Positions 52,426 through 62,084 of a stretch of 64,000 bases of DNA are shown in pieces. Position numbers and translations under genes: made by a program. How positions within the stretch are numbered: the stretch's first letter is position 1; the number at the start of each line of letters is the position of its first letter. The notes below the pieces were generated by a model. The model saw nothing but the letters and a program-made list of their open reading frames with translations. It did no database searches and had not been told where the DNA came from. The stretch covers positions 434,001 to 498,000 of the forward strand of contig NC_031671.1 in NCBI RefSeq assembly GCF_001640025.1. The letters run 5' to 3'. Source of the stretch: Sugiyamaella lignohabitans (Eukaryota; Ascomycota; Dipodascomycetes; Dipodascales; Trichomonascaceae).

Positions 52426-53697
52426 ATGTCAGCGGTAGATGTTAAGGAAGAGCCTGGGTCGCCTGGATTTGAGGATGATGTGTCATTGTCACCATCCTCA
52501 CCTCGACCATCTGGCAGTTTAGATGATCAGGACGTACCGACTCGCGATGGAGCGGAAGAAGAGGAAGAAATATTTGAAGATTCTTTGGACTTAGATACAT
52601 CAGGAGCCTCTTCTAAGGTATGGCTAGTACGATTGCCTAAATTTTTGATGGAGAGATGGAAAGATGTTGATAAAATTAGCGATAGCGAACTAGGCAAAGT
52701 GCGAATTCGTAATCAACAGGGAAATGAGCCTTGGAAAGTCAAGTTGGTCTTAAACGATACACCAGAAACAGCAGATATTCCTCATGAATATGACATCTCT
52801 TTAGTTAAACAAGTGGTTGATAACACTTTTGTGTTTACAGAGAAAGATTTACCCAAGTTTTCCAAACCTCAAGATAAGGAGACCACAAACCCAACAACAG
52901 CTGCAGCCAACCGTCTTGCAGCTCTCAATAAAGCAAAAAACAAATATAACAATCGAAAGAACTATTTTAAAAATTCGTCTCCTGGAGTCGGATCTGATGG
53001 AAACAATGGCAATTCATCGGATAGCGGAATTTCGTCACCCAGATTCGTACCTTATGTCAAGACAATTCCCAAAAAAACGGCGCTTGTTGGTACTGCCTGT
53101 CATGAATGTCTCGTGATGCCATCTATGAAAGACCCTAACTATGCAAAGGTAGTATCACAACGTAAGGCATTGGAGTCCGAATCATCTGCTGCTAAGGTTA
53201 CCTTTCTCAATGAAATGCCGGGTGTCAATGCTGCTACTTTTGGTCAATCACTGCGGAACAAGCCTGGGGCATTCATCCGATCGACCAAGAAAGATATTGC
53301 CAAATCTAGCGAAGGCAAAGCCACCCGTATCCCTAAGAACGAATTACTGGATCTGCTATTTAAACTTTTTGAGGAATATGATTACTGGAGTTTGAAAGGC
53401 TTGCGAGAACGCACCAAGCAACCCGAAACTTACCTTAAAGAAGTGCTTGACACTATGGCCATCCTTATCAAAAAGGGTCCATATGCAATGAAATATACTT
53501 TGAAGCCCGAGTTTAAACAGATAAAGGGTAAAGAAGGTTCTTTATCTGAGTACATGGAGAGAACTGGTGCCAATGGTGATGCTGATAATGAACCTAATGG
53601 CAATAGAAATGAAAACGGAAATGCCAGTGGTAATGATGAGCCCACGATTGAAGATGATGAAGATGACGATGATGTCGAAATGGAAACTATCTTGTAA
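52426..53697 (+). CDS. TFG2: TFIIF beta subunit (RAP30 homologue)
   Basis: A 423-residue subunit of general transcription factor TFIIF, which binds RNA polymerase II and stabilises the preinitiation complex. The acidic N-terminus (1-60) is followed by the dimerisation domain (KVWLVRLPKFLMERWKDV, VRIRNQQGNEPWKVKLVLND). A fungal insertion with Asn-rich sequence comes next, then FVPYVKTIPKKTALVGTACHECLVMPSM, here seen as VKTIPKKTALVGTACHE and CLVMPSM. The C-terminal winged helix is near 300-370 (ELLDLLFKLFEEYDYWSLKG, KEVLDTMAILIKKGPYA). An acidic tail ends the protein. The start at 52426 begins MSAVDVKEE. The length is close to S. cerevisiae Tfg2. Confidence 0.95.
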   Translation: MSAVDVKEEPGSPGFEDDVSLSPSSPRPSGSLDDQDVPTRDGAEEEEEIFEDSLDLDTSGASSKVWLVRLPKFLMERWKDVDKISDSELGKVRIRNQQGNEPWKVKLVLNDTPETADIPHEYDISLVKQVVDNTFVFTEKDLPKFSKPQDKETTNPTTAAANRLAALNKAKNKYNNRKNYFKNSSPGVGSDGNNGNSSDSGISSPRFVPYVKTIPKKTALVGTACHECLVMPSMKDPNYAKVVSQRKALESESSAAKVTFLNEMPGVNAATFGQSLRNKPGAFIRSTKKDIAKSSEGKATRIPKNELLDLLFKLFEEYDYWSLKGLRERTKQPETYLKEVLDTMAILIKKGPYAMKYTLKPEFKQIKGKEGSLSEYMERTGANGDADNEPNGNRNENGNASGNDEPTIEDDEDDDDVEMETIL

Positions 53698-54417
53698 TAG
53701 TTATATAAATTTAATGAACAGCATATATATTTTACATCCAGGTAAGAACTTACTTATCAGTCAGGTGATTAGTTTCTTTCATTCCTCAGTTGATTATAGT
53801 CCAGTGGGAATTATTGAAAGTACACTGAAGTGGTGGACCGCTTAGGTCTTCTGAAACCATCGTATATGTATGCGAGAATCCGAATAGCTATCAGCAACGT
53901 GCTAGCTTCGGTCAAGGTATTGCAGTGACAAATTTGACCTAAAGTATTGATGAAACATGCAGTTGATGTCATCGAGGCTATTCAGTTTGCTGCAGACCAC
54001 CTATCGAGAGACATCCCCAGATTCGGGTCTCGCTATCTTTCAGAGGTGAATAGTAGCTTTTTATTCCTATCATGCAGTCATGTCAAATAAACTTTATTTT
54101 GATCACACCTAGGTACCCACCAGTTATTTTACTCCCGGATTATTCAGACTAAATGTCAGCATCCTTTTGTTATTGCGGTTCATGAATTGCTCAAAATCTC
54201 AAAATTGATCCTGCTAACTACTATCATTCGATATTGTTGTGTTTTGTTTTTGCGAGGTGAAATAATCCTCACTCACTTTTCTTACAGTATCAATGGTTTA
54301 CTACTCACGTTGAACATGAGAAGTAGCTTAGAACTATGTGTATATATTAATATATTCACTCACCTCAGAAGTCTATGATGGTATGGTTCTTTAAGCTTTG
54401 AGAGTAGTATTCTAGCT

Positions 54418-54846
54418 ATGCTCACTGAACAAACAGTGGTTGGGTTTCCAAAGACTAAGATGACATCTAAACGAAGACGGAAAATCCTTGAGAAACAAAC
54501 AGCAAATGTGGATCTAGCAATATTGGTTTCGATTGTCGAAGATATTCGATCATATATCTTAGAAGGGAAAACATACATAAACGAGTTTCAACGGATCACT
54601 ATTGGAAATTTGGTCTCGAATGGCCGTGATAACTTCCAGCTATTGGAACTTCTATCCTTTGTAGACCGTGCGGGCAGTGTGTTTGGATGCATGCCTGACT
54701 TTCCAGTAATCTCGAAATCTCCCACTAAGCTATTGTGCCGACCATTCTGCCCTTCAAGGACAATAGATATCACAAAAATTCGTTTGCAAGCTCAATTCTA
54801 GAAGCAATTAACAAAGGTGCGAGCCCTGGTGGTAGATGCCAACGCG
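54418..54846 (+). pseudogene. Degraded Ada-like paralogue, frameshifted
   Basis: A 127-codon open frame ends LLCRPFCPSRTIDITKIRL then stops at 54799-54801. It aligns with residues about 30-135 of the intact Ada-like gene at 56103, including PDFPVISKSPTKLLCRPFC against PDFVVVPRSPKRIFCRPHC. Just past the stop, one base out of frame (from 54792), the sequence reads SILEAINKGASPGGRCQR, matching SIYSAMKDYGLAPCGRCRP. So the copy has a frameshift, and the third metal cysteine is replaced by Gly (GGT at 54831). The helix-turn-helix part is missing; the minisatellite starts immediately after. It cannot bind zinc in the Ada manner. Whether the short product is made is unknown. Confidence 0.75.
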
Positions 54847-55081
54847 CATGTCAATGAACGAGCATGTCAGTGAACGGACATATCAGTGATCCGGCATGTC
54901 AGTGATCCGGCATGTCAGTGATCCAGTATGTCAGTGATCCAGTAAGTCAGTGCCATGTCAGTGATCCGGTATGTCAGAGAACTGACATGTCACTGGCATG
55001 TCAGTGATCCGGCATGTCAGTGATCGGACATGTCAGTGAATGGGCATGTCAGTGAACGGGCATTCAATGAACGAGCATGTA
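54847..55081. repeat. 16-bp minisatellite
   Basis: About 14 head-to-tail units of CATGTCAGTGATCCGG or close variants (AACGGG, ATCCAG and AACGAG in the last six bases). One or two units are rearranged near 54954-54995, where ACTGACATGTCACTGGCATG forms a local inverted copy. It begins within the degraded Ada-like copy. Confidence 0.9.
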
Positions 55082-56102
55082 AGTCCCGTCCTTTGGATCC
55101 AAAGTTAAGACACGTCTCTTATGAAGCTAATCAAAGGTTTCTGTTTTATGAGGGATAATAAGTGGAAAGTAAGATTGAGTGAATCGGCACAGGCTGCTGA
55201 TTTAACAAATTCACATTTTTGTCGTGAATTTTTGTAAACTGCTTTCTATGCCACTAAAAAAACTTCCAGACTTATGTCGGACAAGTCATGGAACAACAGG
55301 AGCCACCAAGCTCTAATAATAGCAGTATTTCACTGGAGTCGGAAAGCTGTGGTACTAGGAGATATAAGGATGTCAAGGAGATTACAACCATGTTAGAAAC
55401 TACGAAATACAGAATCAAGGTATTGTACCTCAGAGCGGCGACTGTCAAATATCTGCATTACTTGACCCGACTTCAAATCTGAACTTTCTTGACTCTGTTC
55501 AGTGTTAGTCCATCCAAGATATGGAAAAAGTTTTGGGTTCATTTTTTAACTTCTACTGATTGACGATTTTGGCAGCTACATCCTTGGTAAATCCCCGAAG
55601 TGGAAATAATTGAACATCTGGGAAGTATTTTGATATGCACACAACTCATCACATTTCAGAAATAAAATACATATTTCTAAAAAATACAGTAAATAGATAT
55701 CTACAAAGTGTGCTCTATACTGGTCTCCGAATCTAAATGGTATATTCTCATACACACTGACAAATGTCACTGTAGACGTAATCTGAATAACAAGCAACCA
55801 AGGGGTCCTGTTATAGACTCGGCTTATTGAAGCACATTCAAAGAATTCTATTACTACCGCGAATTATTCTTCGTGCATTCGTGAAATCATTGATTTGGAC
55901 AAATTTGTGTTGAGTCAATATGCAAGACTAAGACAAAGCCTAACCATCTCGTCGCAAAGGGAACTAGAGAATAATTTATAATAAAATGAACAGCGGGTCA
56001 TTCTTGAGCGATGGGATATATAACTAGAAGAATTGAACTGTTGTAATATTTTAATTTTTCCTAGTTCTATCTCAAAATAAGGATCTCTTGAGCTATCTAA
56101 CA

Positions 56103-57218
56103 ATGTCGGATGGTAGCTCTTCTCTATCTAGTTACGCATCTCCGGTAACTCCATCTATCGGTTCCAAAAGTACGTATGAGAATTCATTCCAAGACATTGA
56201 TACATTCCGTGTTAAGCTTCTCTGTTTTATGGATTCTGAGATTAAGAAAAGACAGTTTCTTGACCAGATTCGTGGCCGCTGTTCTATTGACTTGAAGGCT
56301 TTGGTAGAATGGGAGAGCCCTTTGACTGTGTCGCAAAAGAAGGTTGAGGTAGAGAAGCTTCTACCGGACGGTATAAAAGATGATGACAGTGTTTCGCCCA
56401 CAGGAGCAGTTAAATGGGTAACGCCTGACTTTGTCGTTGTTCCACGTTCCCCGAAAAGAATATTCTGCAGGCCACATTGTCCATCTCGAAAACACAAACC
56501 ACTGGAGTCTGTTCGGTTGCAATTTCCAAAGTCAATTTATAGTGCTATGAAAGACTATGGCCTTGCGCCTTGTGGAAGGTGTCGTCCTTTGGACAGCCAT
56601 TATCTTCCAGCTCAAAGTCGATTACTCCAATCAGTAGAGTTGATGAAAGAAAAAGGCTATAAAGCTAAGCTTATTGATCTAGCAAGAAAAGCTGGCATGT
56701 CTAAGCACCACTATGATAGAAGCTTTAGTGCCAAGTTTGAACTTCCTCCTGGAAAATTTCAGAAGATGAAATTGGCACAGCTTTCTAAAGATGAAGAGCA
56801 AATCGACAAACACTCGGATGAGCCTTGCTCTGCGCCAGGTACCAGCTCGACAACCTCGACAGGATCTGATATGGAAGATGCTGGCGATTTTGCTGATTTC
56901 GAGTCACGTTTTAAAGATCCCTTACAGATTCCTTCCGGGGAACTTACGTTTTTCAGCGATTCAGAGCCAAGCTCTATCACAGAAGAGACTATCGGCACTG
57001 AGGAGGACTTCTCCTCTTGTGAAATGCTGAACAGTATGGAGTGGTTTACTAATTATACCAAAGAAATTGTCAGAGAAGAAGTAAACATTGCGGTTTTTTA
57101 CAACTCAAATGAAGTTGGTTGTAATCTTGAACAGCCAATGACATTCGAACCTGAGAGTGATATATTTTCTCAAGGGTTCTACGATTTCAGCTGTGATTTT
57201 ATCCTCAACTATAACTAG
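56103..57218 (+). CDS. Ada-type methyl-sensor zinc domain fused to AraC helix-turn-helix
   Basis: A 371-residue putative transcription factor. Residues about 105-165 match the Ada N-terminal zinc domain that, in E. coli, takes a methyl group from DNA phosphotriesters: Cys122 in RIFCRPHC, Cys126, Cys157 and Cys160 in APCGRCRP, a C-x3-C-x30-C-x2-C layout. Residues about 173-222 fit an AraC-type helix-turn-helix (RLLQSVELMKEKGYKAKLID, then AGMSKHHYDRSFSAKF). The C-terminal 150 residues are acidic with hydrophobics (DAGDFADFESRF, SMEWFTNYTKE), like an activation domain. There is no methyltransferase PCHR motif. Its likely role is to sense alkylated DNA and switch on repair genes; this is inferred from domains. 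The start is the first ATG, at 56103. A degraded copy lies 1.3 kb upstream. Confidence 0.8.
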   Translation: MSDGSSSLSSYASPVTPSIGSKSTYENSFQDIDTFRVKLLCFMDSEIKKRQFLDQIRGRCSIDLKALVEWESPLTVSQKKVEVEKLLPDGIKDDDSVSPTGAVKWVTPDFVVVPRSPKRIFCRPHCPSRKHKPLESVRLQFPKSIYSAMKDYGLAPCGRCRPLDSHYLPAQSRLLQSVELMKEKGYKAKLIDLARKAGMSKHHYDRSFSAKFELPPGKFQKMKLAQLSKDEEQIDKHSDEPCSAPGTSSTTSTGSDMEDAGDFADFESRFKDPLQIPSGELTFFSDSEPSSITEETIGTEEDFSSCEMLNSMEWFTNYTKEIVREEVNIAVFYNSNEVGCNLEQPMTFEPESDIFSQGFYDFSCDFILNYN

Positions 57219-57934
57219 CATCCAAGGGGGATCTTTCTATAGGTCCTTGCACGAGCCAATAACTATTCTATAGCCTTGTGAGCTGGCCAACAGCATTTTA
57301 TAGTTTCCTACGCATGGCTCATAGTATTGAATAGTATATCAAATACAAGCTTCCGTATATCGTTGAAGTATGATATTGGCCACGTTGACCCTATTCTTAT
57401 CATCATTTACGTATCCTACAAAATTCTAAGAAATTATTAAAAAATAGTCCGCAAAATACACCTCACTCTACCCTATATCAGCCAAATTACCGCCATATAC
57501 ACCTGCATTGTTCACTCCTATACGGGTTACTTTATACACCTCAAAACAAAAAAAAAAACATATCACTCGTCTCAAGTCTACCAAGAACATGATCCCATGC
57601 CCTCTGAACAAAAACCATTATAAACCCCTTCACCTGAACAAGGTTCGTTCACGCGACAGAGCCGGAAGTGGCCGCGGGTTATCGGGCTTATCTTATCAGG
57701 AACGTGCATGTGTGATACATCATAATAACAAAAACTGCCATATCAGGAAGGGATCTGTTACAGATAACGTACATCGATGAAACTACCCTCAACTCAGTAT
57801 CGCTCGTGACCAGAGGCGGTAGTGTACACGAGGAGATAGGGTTGATCGCGACAGGTCGAGCTTAAATATAAATAGCGCCAAAGTTCACTGATTTCTATTT
57901 TTCGTTTTTCGCATATTTTCATTTGTAATTGACT
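57219..57934. promoter_or_regulatory. URC1 upstream region with GATA-factor cluster
   Basis: 716 bp without a gene. Three GATAA cores on the minus strand (TTATC at 57679-57683, CTTATC at 57687-57692, CTTATCA at 57692-57698) lie within 20 bp, with another GATAA at 57763-57767. GATA factors control nitrogen catabolite genes in fungi, which fits a uracil-degradation gene. A TATAAATA-like stretch (57868-57877) lies near the start. Confidence 0.5.
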
Positions 57935-59533
57935 ATGGTTGAGGCAACAAAGACCGTGTCTGGATCTGTACCCGATCTTGGTACTGGATCTGATCCAGGT
58001 GCTCTTAATAATGTAATCGACTTGGTCTCACAATTGTCCGAGGACGGTTTGGCTCAACTTCAAAAGAAGATCGAACTTCTTAAATCTCGATCCGGAGGAA
58101 CAGCTGGCTCTTCTTCTTCTCCTTCTTCTTCTACTACCAATATCAAATCCTCAACTTCAACAACTGTTGCAGGCACACTTCCTACTGACGCTGCTGCCTC
58201 TGGTACACCCCCGACTGCTTCAAGTACACCAATTCCACCTACACCAAGTATTACCACTTTGGATGGATCGGAGAAATGGGGCTCAAAAGTCATTATTACT
58301 ACGTACCCGGGTCAGCAAGGTGTGAAATCTGTTCCTATTAAATGGGGTGCTAAGGACCCTTTGGAAAGAGGTCCTGTCATTGTTAGCAGAACGACTGGAT
58401 CGTTGAAACGTAGAAACGCCATTGGCGCTTATTCAGGGTCATACTCTATCTACCATGCTCTGGCGGTTGCTATAAATGATCTCCCAGTGGATCATAAACC
58501 AGATTTCACCAATGCTCAGCCTCCTGTTGATATTGGTCCGTTTCCTCAATGGGAAGGTGTTGATAGGATTGTGTCAATGGATCCATTTGGTCACATTGCT
58601 CCTTGGGTGTATTCGGATCTGGCTGCTAAAGAGAATCTCGATATTCGTCCTACAATTGCTGTGACCAAAGCTCATATGCAGTTGGCGGAAATTCGTGATG
58701 AGGTTAAATCTGGTAAACTTAAAGTTGATGGCAAGATCGTTCTTAATGAACAGGGTGATTTGGCAGTTACTAAAGTGGCAGTCGAACCTGTTTGGTATCT
58801 ACCAGGAGTTGCTAAACGATTTGGTATTGACGAGTTGACTCTGCGTCGAGCTTTATTCGAGGACACTGGAGGTTCATATCCTGAACTAATCACTCGAGGC
58901 GACATCAAGATCTTTCTACCTCCTATCGGCGGTCTCACTGCATATATTTTCGGAGATCCAGCCAAGGTATCTGATCCGAATAGTAAATTAGCATTGCGTA
59001 TTCATGACGAATGTAATGGTAGCGATGTGTTTGGCAGTGATATTTGCACCTGTCGTCCTTATCTGCTATTTGGAATCTCTGAAGCTGTTAAAGAGGCCCA
59101 GAATGGTGGCAGTGGTGTGGTGATTTATTTCCGTAAAGAAGGAAGGGCTCTAGGTGAAGTCACGAAATACCTGGTGTACAATGCTCGTAAACGAGGTGGT
59201 GATAACGCTGCCGAGTATTTCAAACGAACCGAGAACATTGCTGGTGTCAAGGACATGCGATTTCAAGTGCTCATGCCCGATATTCTTCATTTCCTGGGTA
59301 TCACGAAAATCGACCGCATGTTGTCCATGTCCAATATGAAACATGATGCCATTGTAGAACAGGGAATCAAGATCATTGAACGAGTGCCTATTCCTGACGA
59401 GCTGATTCCTCCAGATTCTCGTGTCGAAATCGACGCCAAAATTTTCTCTGGTTACTTCACCACGGGCAAGATTGTGACTGCCGAAGACCTCCAACAAGTC
59501 AAAGGACGCCAGTGGGAAGATATCGACCACTAG
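57935..59533 (+). CDS. URC1: URC1-type GTP cyclohydrolase II-like protein of uracil catabolism
   Basis: A 532-residue protein related to GTP cyclohydrolase II. In Lachancea kluyveri, Urc1 is needed to use uracil as nitrogen source; S. pombe urg1 is the uracil-induced homologue. After a Ser/Thr-rich N-terminus (about 1-110), the conserved region begins KWGSKVIITTYPGQQGVKSV and includes VDRIVSMDPFGHIAPWVYSD and LPPIGGLTAYIFGDPAKV. The cyclohydrolase core has DECNGSDVFGSDICTCRPY, whose Cys residues fit the zinc site, and FRKEGRALGEVTKYLVYN. It is longer than riboflavin-pathway Rib1 and lacks its usual start, which argues against RIB1. The ATG at 57935 is the first in frame. A GATA-site cluster lies upstream. 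Confidence 0.9.
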   Translation: MVEATKTVSGSVPDLGTGSDPGALNNVIDLVSQLSEDGLAQLQKKIELLKSRSGGTAGSSSSPSSSTTNIKSSTSTTVAGTLPTDAAASGTPPTASSTPIPPTPSITTLDGSEKWGSKVIITTYPGQQGVKSVPIKWGAKDPLERGPVIVSRTTGSLKRRNAIGAYSGSYSIYHALAVAINDLPVDHKPDFTNAQPPVDIGPFPQWEGVDRIVSMDPFGHIAPWVYSDLAAKENLDIRPTIAVTKAHMQLAEIRDEVKSGKLKVDGKIVLNEQGDLAVTKVAVEPVWYLPGVAKRFGIDELTLRRALFEDTGGSYPELITRGDIKIFLPPIGGLTAYIFGDPAKVSDPNSKLALRIHDECNGSDVFGSDICTCRPYLLFGISEAVKEAQNGGSGVVIYFRKEGRALGEVTKYLVYNARKRGGDNAAEYFKRTENIAGVKDMRFQVLMPDILHFLGITKIDRMLSMSNMKHDAIVEQGIKIIERVPIPDELIPPDSRVEIDAKIFSGYFTTGKIVTAEDLQQVKGRQWEDIDH

Positions 59534-60276
59534 AAATGGCCTTGTACTAATGTTTATAATCTGTATTTAATAATAACTCATTTGCTTACTACTGGGTCCC
59601 ATGCTGCCTCCGGCGGCTGGGGCTTCGCCCCAGAACCCACTGCTCCTCTTGCTTCGCTCGAGTCGGGCGTCCACTGTCCCAGCCATCTCCTTCAAATTAG
59701 GAGCCAAAGTTCTAGACCAGAGATCCACTGAAATAGGTAAACGTAAAATCACAAGCTATTAACGTATCCCGCAGAAATATTTCACACTCATTTATTTTAT
59801 CCACAAGAAATAGTTTTGGAATCACTGATATTTCATAAATTTCCATATAAGCACTTAAACTCACTTCACGCTCACTTGTGCAAATCTCACCCACCAGCTA
59901 GCAATTGTATATAATAAATACAGAATTTAGTCAGAGGAAACGACGGTTCTCTCTCTTTTCTTCCAATTCTATTTATTTTATAATTATTATCGCCCGAGGA
60001 GACCCTTGTCAGAACCAGTATCTAAAACCATGCGGCGTTGGTGGCTCGAGTCAACAGATCGGTTGCGTTTGTTCCAGATTCGGTCATGAATAAACATATG
60101 CACACAATTACCTCCACTTTCTCTGCAAGCGGTGAACATTGCAAGATACGATTGAGAACGCATTTCAAAGCTTTCGAGAGTTTGAACTGGTAAAGTATTT
60201 ATTCTTAGAGGTGGAGGTGAGGAAGTATAACTTGATTGAAGAATATTTATTCAAGAAAAAAGCTCATTAGTTTAGC
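59534..60276. other. Gap between URC1 and KIN3
   Basis: 743 bp. The first part carries a GC unit (59605-59720). The rest is AT-rich promoter sequence for KIN3 with no recognised gene or site. Confidence 0.5.
59605..59720 (+). repeat. GC fold-back element with decayed right half
   Basis: The left half (59605-59664) is well preserved, beginning TGCCTCCGGCGG 72 bp after the URC1 stop. The spacer GGGCGTCCACTGTCCCA is intact. The right half has decayed (ATCTCCTTCAAATTAGGAG, then ccaaagttctag). It shows how full elements erode into half units. Confidence 0.85.
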
Positions 60277-62028
60277 ATGGTTCGTCCCGATGAATTCGAA
60301 CCGTTGGAGGTGATAGGAAGAGGGTCGTTTGGTCAGATTCGTAAGGTCAGGAGAATCACAAATGGAGAAATACTGGCAAGAAAAGAGATATCTTACAAAT
60401 CTATGAATCAGAAAGAGAAAGCTCAACTGATAGCGGAGTTTCGAATTTTGAAGTCATTGGTCCACCCCAACATTGTTCAATATTTACACCATGAACACTT
60501 GGTAGATGAGCATATTGTACATTTGTATATGGAGTACTGTGGTGGCGGAGACTTGGCTGGTTTGATAAGTCAATGTCGAAGTTCAAATACTCTTGTTCCT
60601 GAAAATGTTATCTGGGGGGTTTTCACACAACTAATAATGGCTCTCTATCGATGCCATTATAATGAGGATCCTCCTCCAGTACCAGAAGATTTATTTGGTA
60701 ACGATTCAGATACGCCACCACCGCCAAATCCATCGACTGTTATTCTTCATCGTGATATTAAACCTGATAACGTGTTCTTAGATGAGAACTATTCAGTCAA
60801 ATTAGGCGATTTCGGTCTTGCTAAAATGCTTGACCAAGAAAACAGGTTTGCCAGGACCTATGTAGGAACTCCATATTACATGAGTCCTGAAGTACTATTG
60901 GACGAACCGTCGACTCCATCAAGTGATGTATGGTCCCTAGGATGCGTGATTTATGAGCTTTGCGCTTTACATCCTCCTTTCCAGGCGAAAACACATATGG
61001 CATTATCTCAAAAGATCCGCGAAGGAGCTTTTGATGACATTCCCAGCTGTTATTCCAGCACTCTATCAAGAACGATTACTGCATGTTTGAATACCAATCC
61101 ACTTCAACGACCAACAACAGCCACTTTGTTACGACTCGATATTATTAAATTATGTCGCAAAGAGCGAGAGATCCTGACCCGTGAACGGGAATTGAAAGCT
61201 ATTGAACAGATTCTCATTGAACGTGAACATCAGATGGAACAACAGCTCGAACAACAGAGATTCCAGATGGAACAAGAAATTGAGCAAGAAATGTATAACA
61301 GGCTTGAACAACGATTAGCAGGTGTGCTGGAAGCCGAGGTCGAGAAGAGGGTGGAAATCGCATTAAAGTCTGTCATGGCTAACAATAACAATCCCAACCA
61401 GGTAGCAGTGTCTCCAATTGATACTAGCATGCTGGTCGCACCATCGTCGCCAATTCCGGGCATGTCCACAGGCCGTAATGTTCGCGGTCCAAGATCTATT
61501 CGAGACGCTATCATCTCGCCATTGCGAGACATGTCCAACAGTCAGTACCGGACAACAGCCATTGACAGTCCACTTTCTTATTATCCCAAAAATGCCAGCA
61601 ACAGCAACATCAATAGCAGCAACAGCAGTAACAGCAGCAGTAACAACACTGTCAATGTCAACATTGAAGGGCTAGGCCTGTCAGATGGATCCGGAACATC
61701 GTCGACAAACTCCGGATCGTCAGTGTCCAGCACCTCGAGTACCGGAACATCGTCAGACCCGACTGCCAACTGGATCACATCGAAAAAAGACCCTCAACGA
61801 GTCGCACCACACTACCAAGCCATGCATTCGTCGCCAGGAATCGGAGCAGCAGCAGCCAAAGCACGACTGCTGAACACCAAAGGCTCGACGCCAGGAATGC
61901 TCGGGCGCGTGGCCGTGCAACTCCAACGAGAAGCACAAGACACCACCCAGATCTGGGACGAAAACATCCACGGCGACAACATGCCGAGCCCGTTCCTCCG
62001 GCGATGGGAACGTCGCACTGTGAGCTGA
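60277..62028 (+). CDS. KIN3: NIMA-related protein kinase
   Basis: A 583-residue serine/threonine kinase of the NIMA/Nek family (S. cerevisiae Kin3, S. pombe Fin1, Aspergillus NimA), acting in mitosis and the DNA-damage response. The kinase domain spans about 8-290: GRGSFGQIRKV (Gly loop), LARKEI (catalytic Lys), MEYCGGGDL, ILHRDIKPDNVFL, LGDFGLAK and GTPYYMSPEVL. A Pro/Asp-rich insertion of about 25 residues (NEDPPPVPEDLF) lies just before the catalytic loop. A Gln/Glu-rich coiled coil follows (about 295-365). The C-terminal 200 residues are Ser/Asn-rich and low-complexity. The start at 60277 is the first ATG before the Gly loop. Confidence 0.92.
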   Translation: MVRPDEFEPLEVIGRGSFGQIRKVRRITNGEILARKEISYKSMNQKEKAQLIAEFRILKSLVHPNIVQYLHHEHLVDEHIVHLYMEYCGGGDLAGLISQCRSSNTLVPENVIWGVFTQLIMALYRCHYNEDPPPVPEDLFGNDSDTPPPPNPSTVILHRDIKPDNVFLDENYSVKLGDFGLAKMLDQENRFARTYVGTPYYMSPEVLLDEPSTPSSDVWSLGCVIYELCALHPPFQAKTHMALSQKIREGAFDDIPSCYSSTLSRTITACLNTNPLQRPTTATLLRLDIIKLCRKEREILTRERELKAIEQILIEREHQMEQQLEQQRFQMEQEIEQEMYNRLEQRLAGVLEAEVEKRVEIALKSVMANNNNPNQVAVSPIDTSMLVAPSSPIPGMSTGRNVRGPRSIRDAIISPLRDMSNSQYRTTAIDSPLSYYPKNASNSNINSSNSSNSSSNNTVNVNIEGLGLSDGSGTSSTNSGSSVSSTSSTGTSSDPTANWITSKKDPQRVAPHYQAMHSSPGIGAAAAKARLLNTKGSTPGMLGRVAVQLQREAQDTTQIWDENIHGDNMPSPFLRRWERRTVS

Positions 62029-62084
62029 CTGCCGCCTTATATTTATACTTAATGACTAACGGACTTTTCTTTCTGGTGGGGACG

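Larger units (their letters stand above)
53698..56102. other. 2.4-kb region of decayed coding DNA and minisatellite
   Basis: Between TFG2 and the Ada-like gene. A short open frame from ATG 53951 (MKHAVDVIEAIQFAADHL...) runs into a possible intron (GTGAAT to CCTAG, about 54045-54111), but was not recognised. Then come a degraded Ada-like copy (54418-54846), a 16-bp minisatellite (54847-55081) and a short open frame at 55288-55482 whose ATGTCGGA start resembles that of the intact gene. The rest shows nothing identifiable. Confidence 0.5.

Noticed and set aside
54418..54801. The 127-codon frame as an intact small gene
   Set aside because: It ends within the Ada zinc domain, and homologous sequence continues in another frame after the stop, so decay is the simpler reading.
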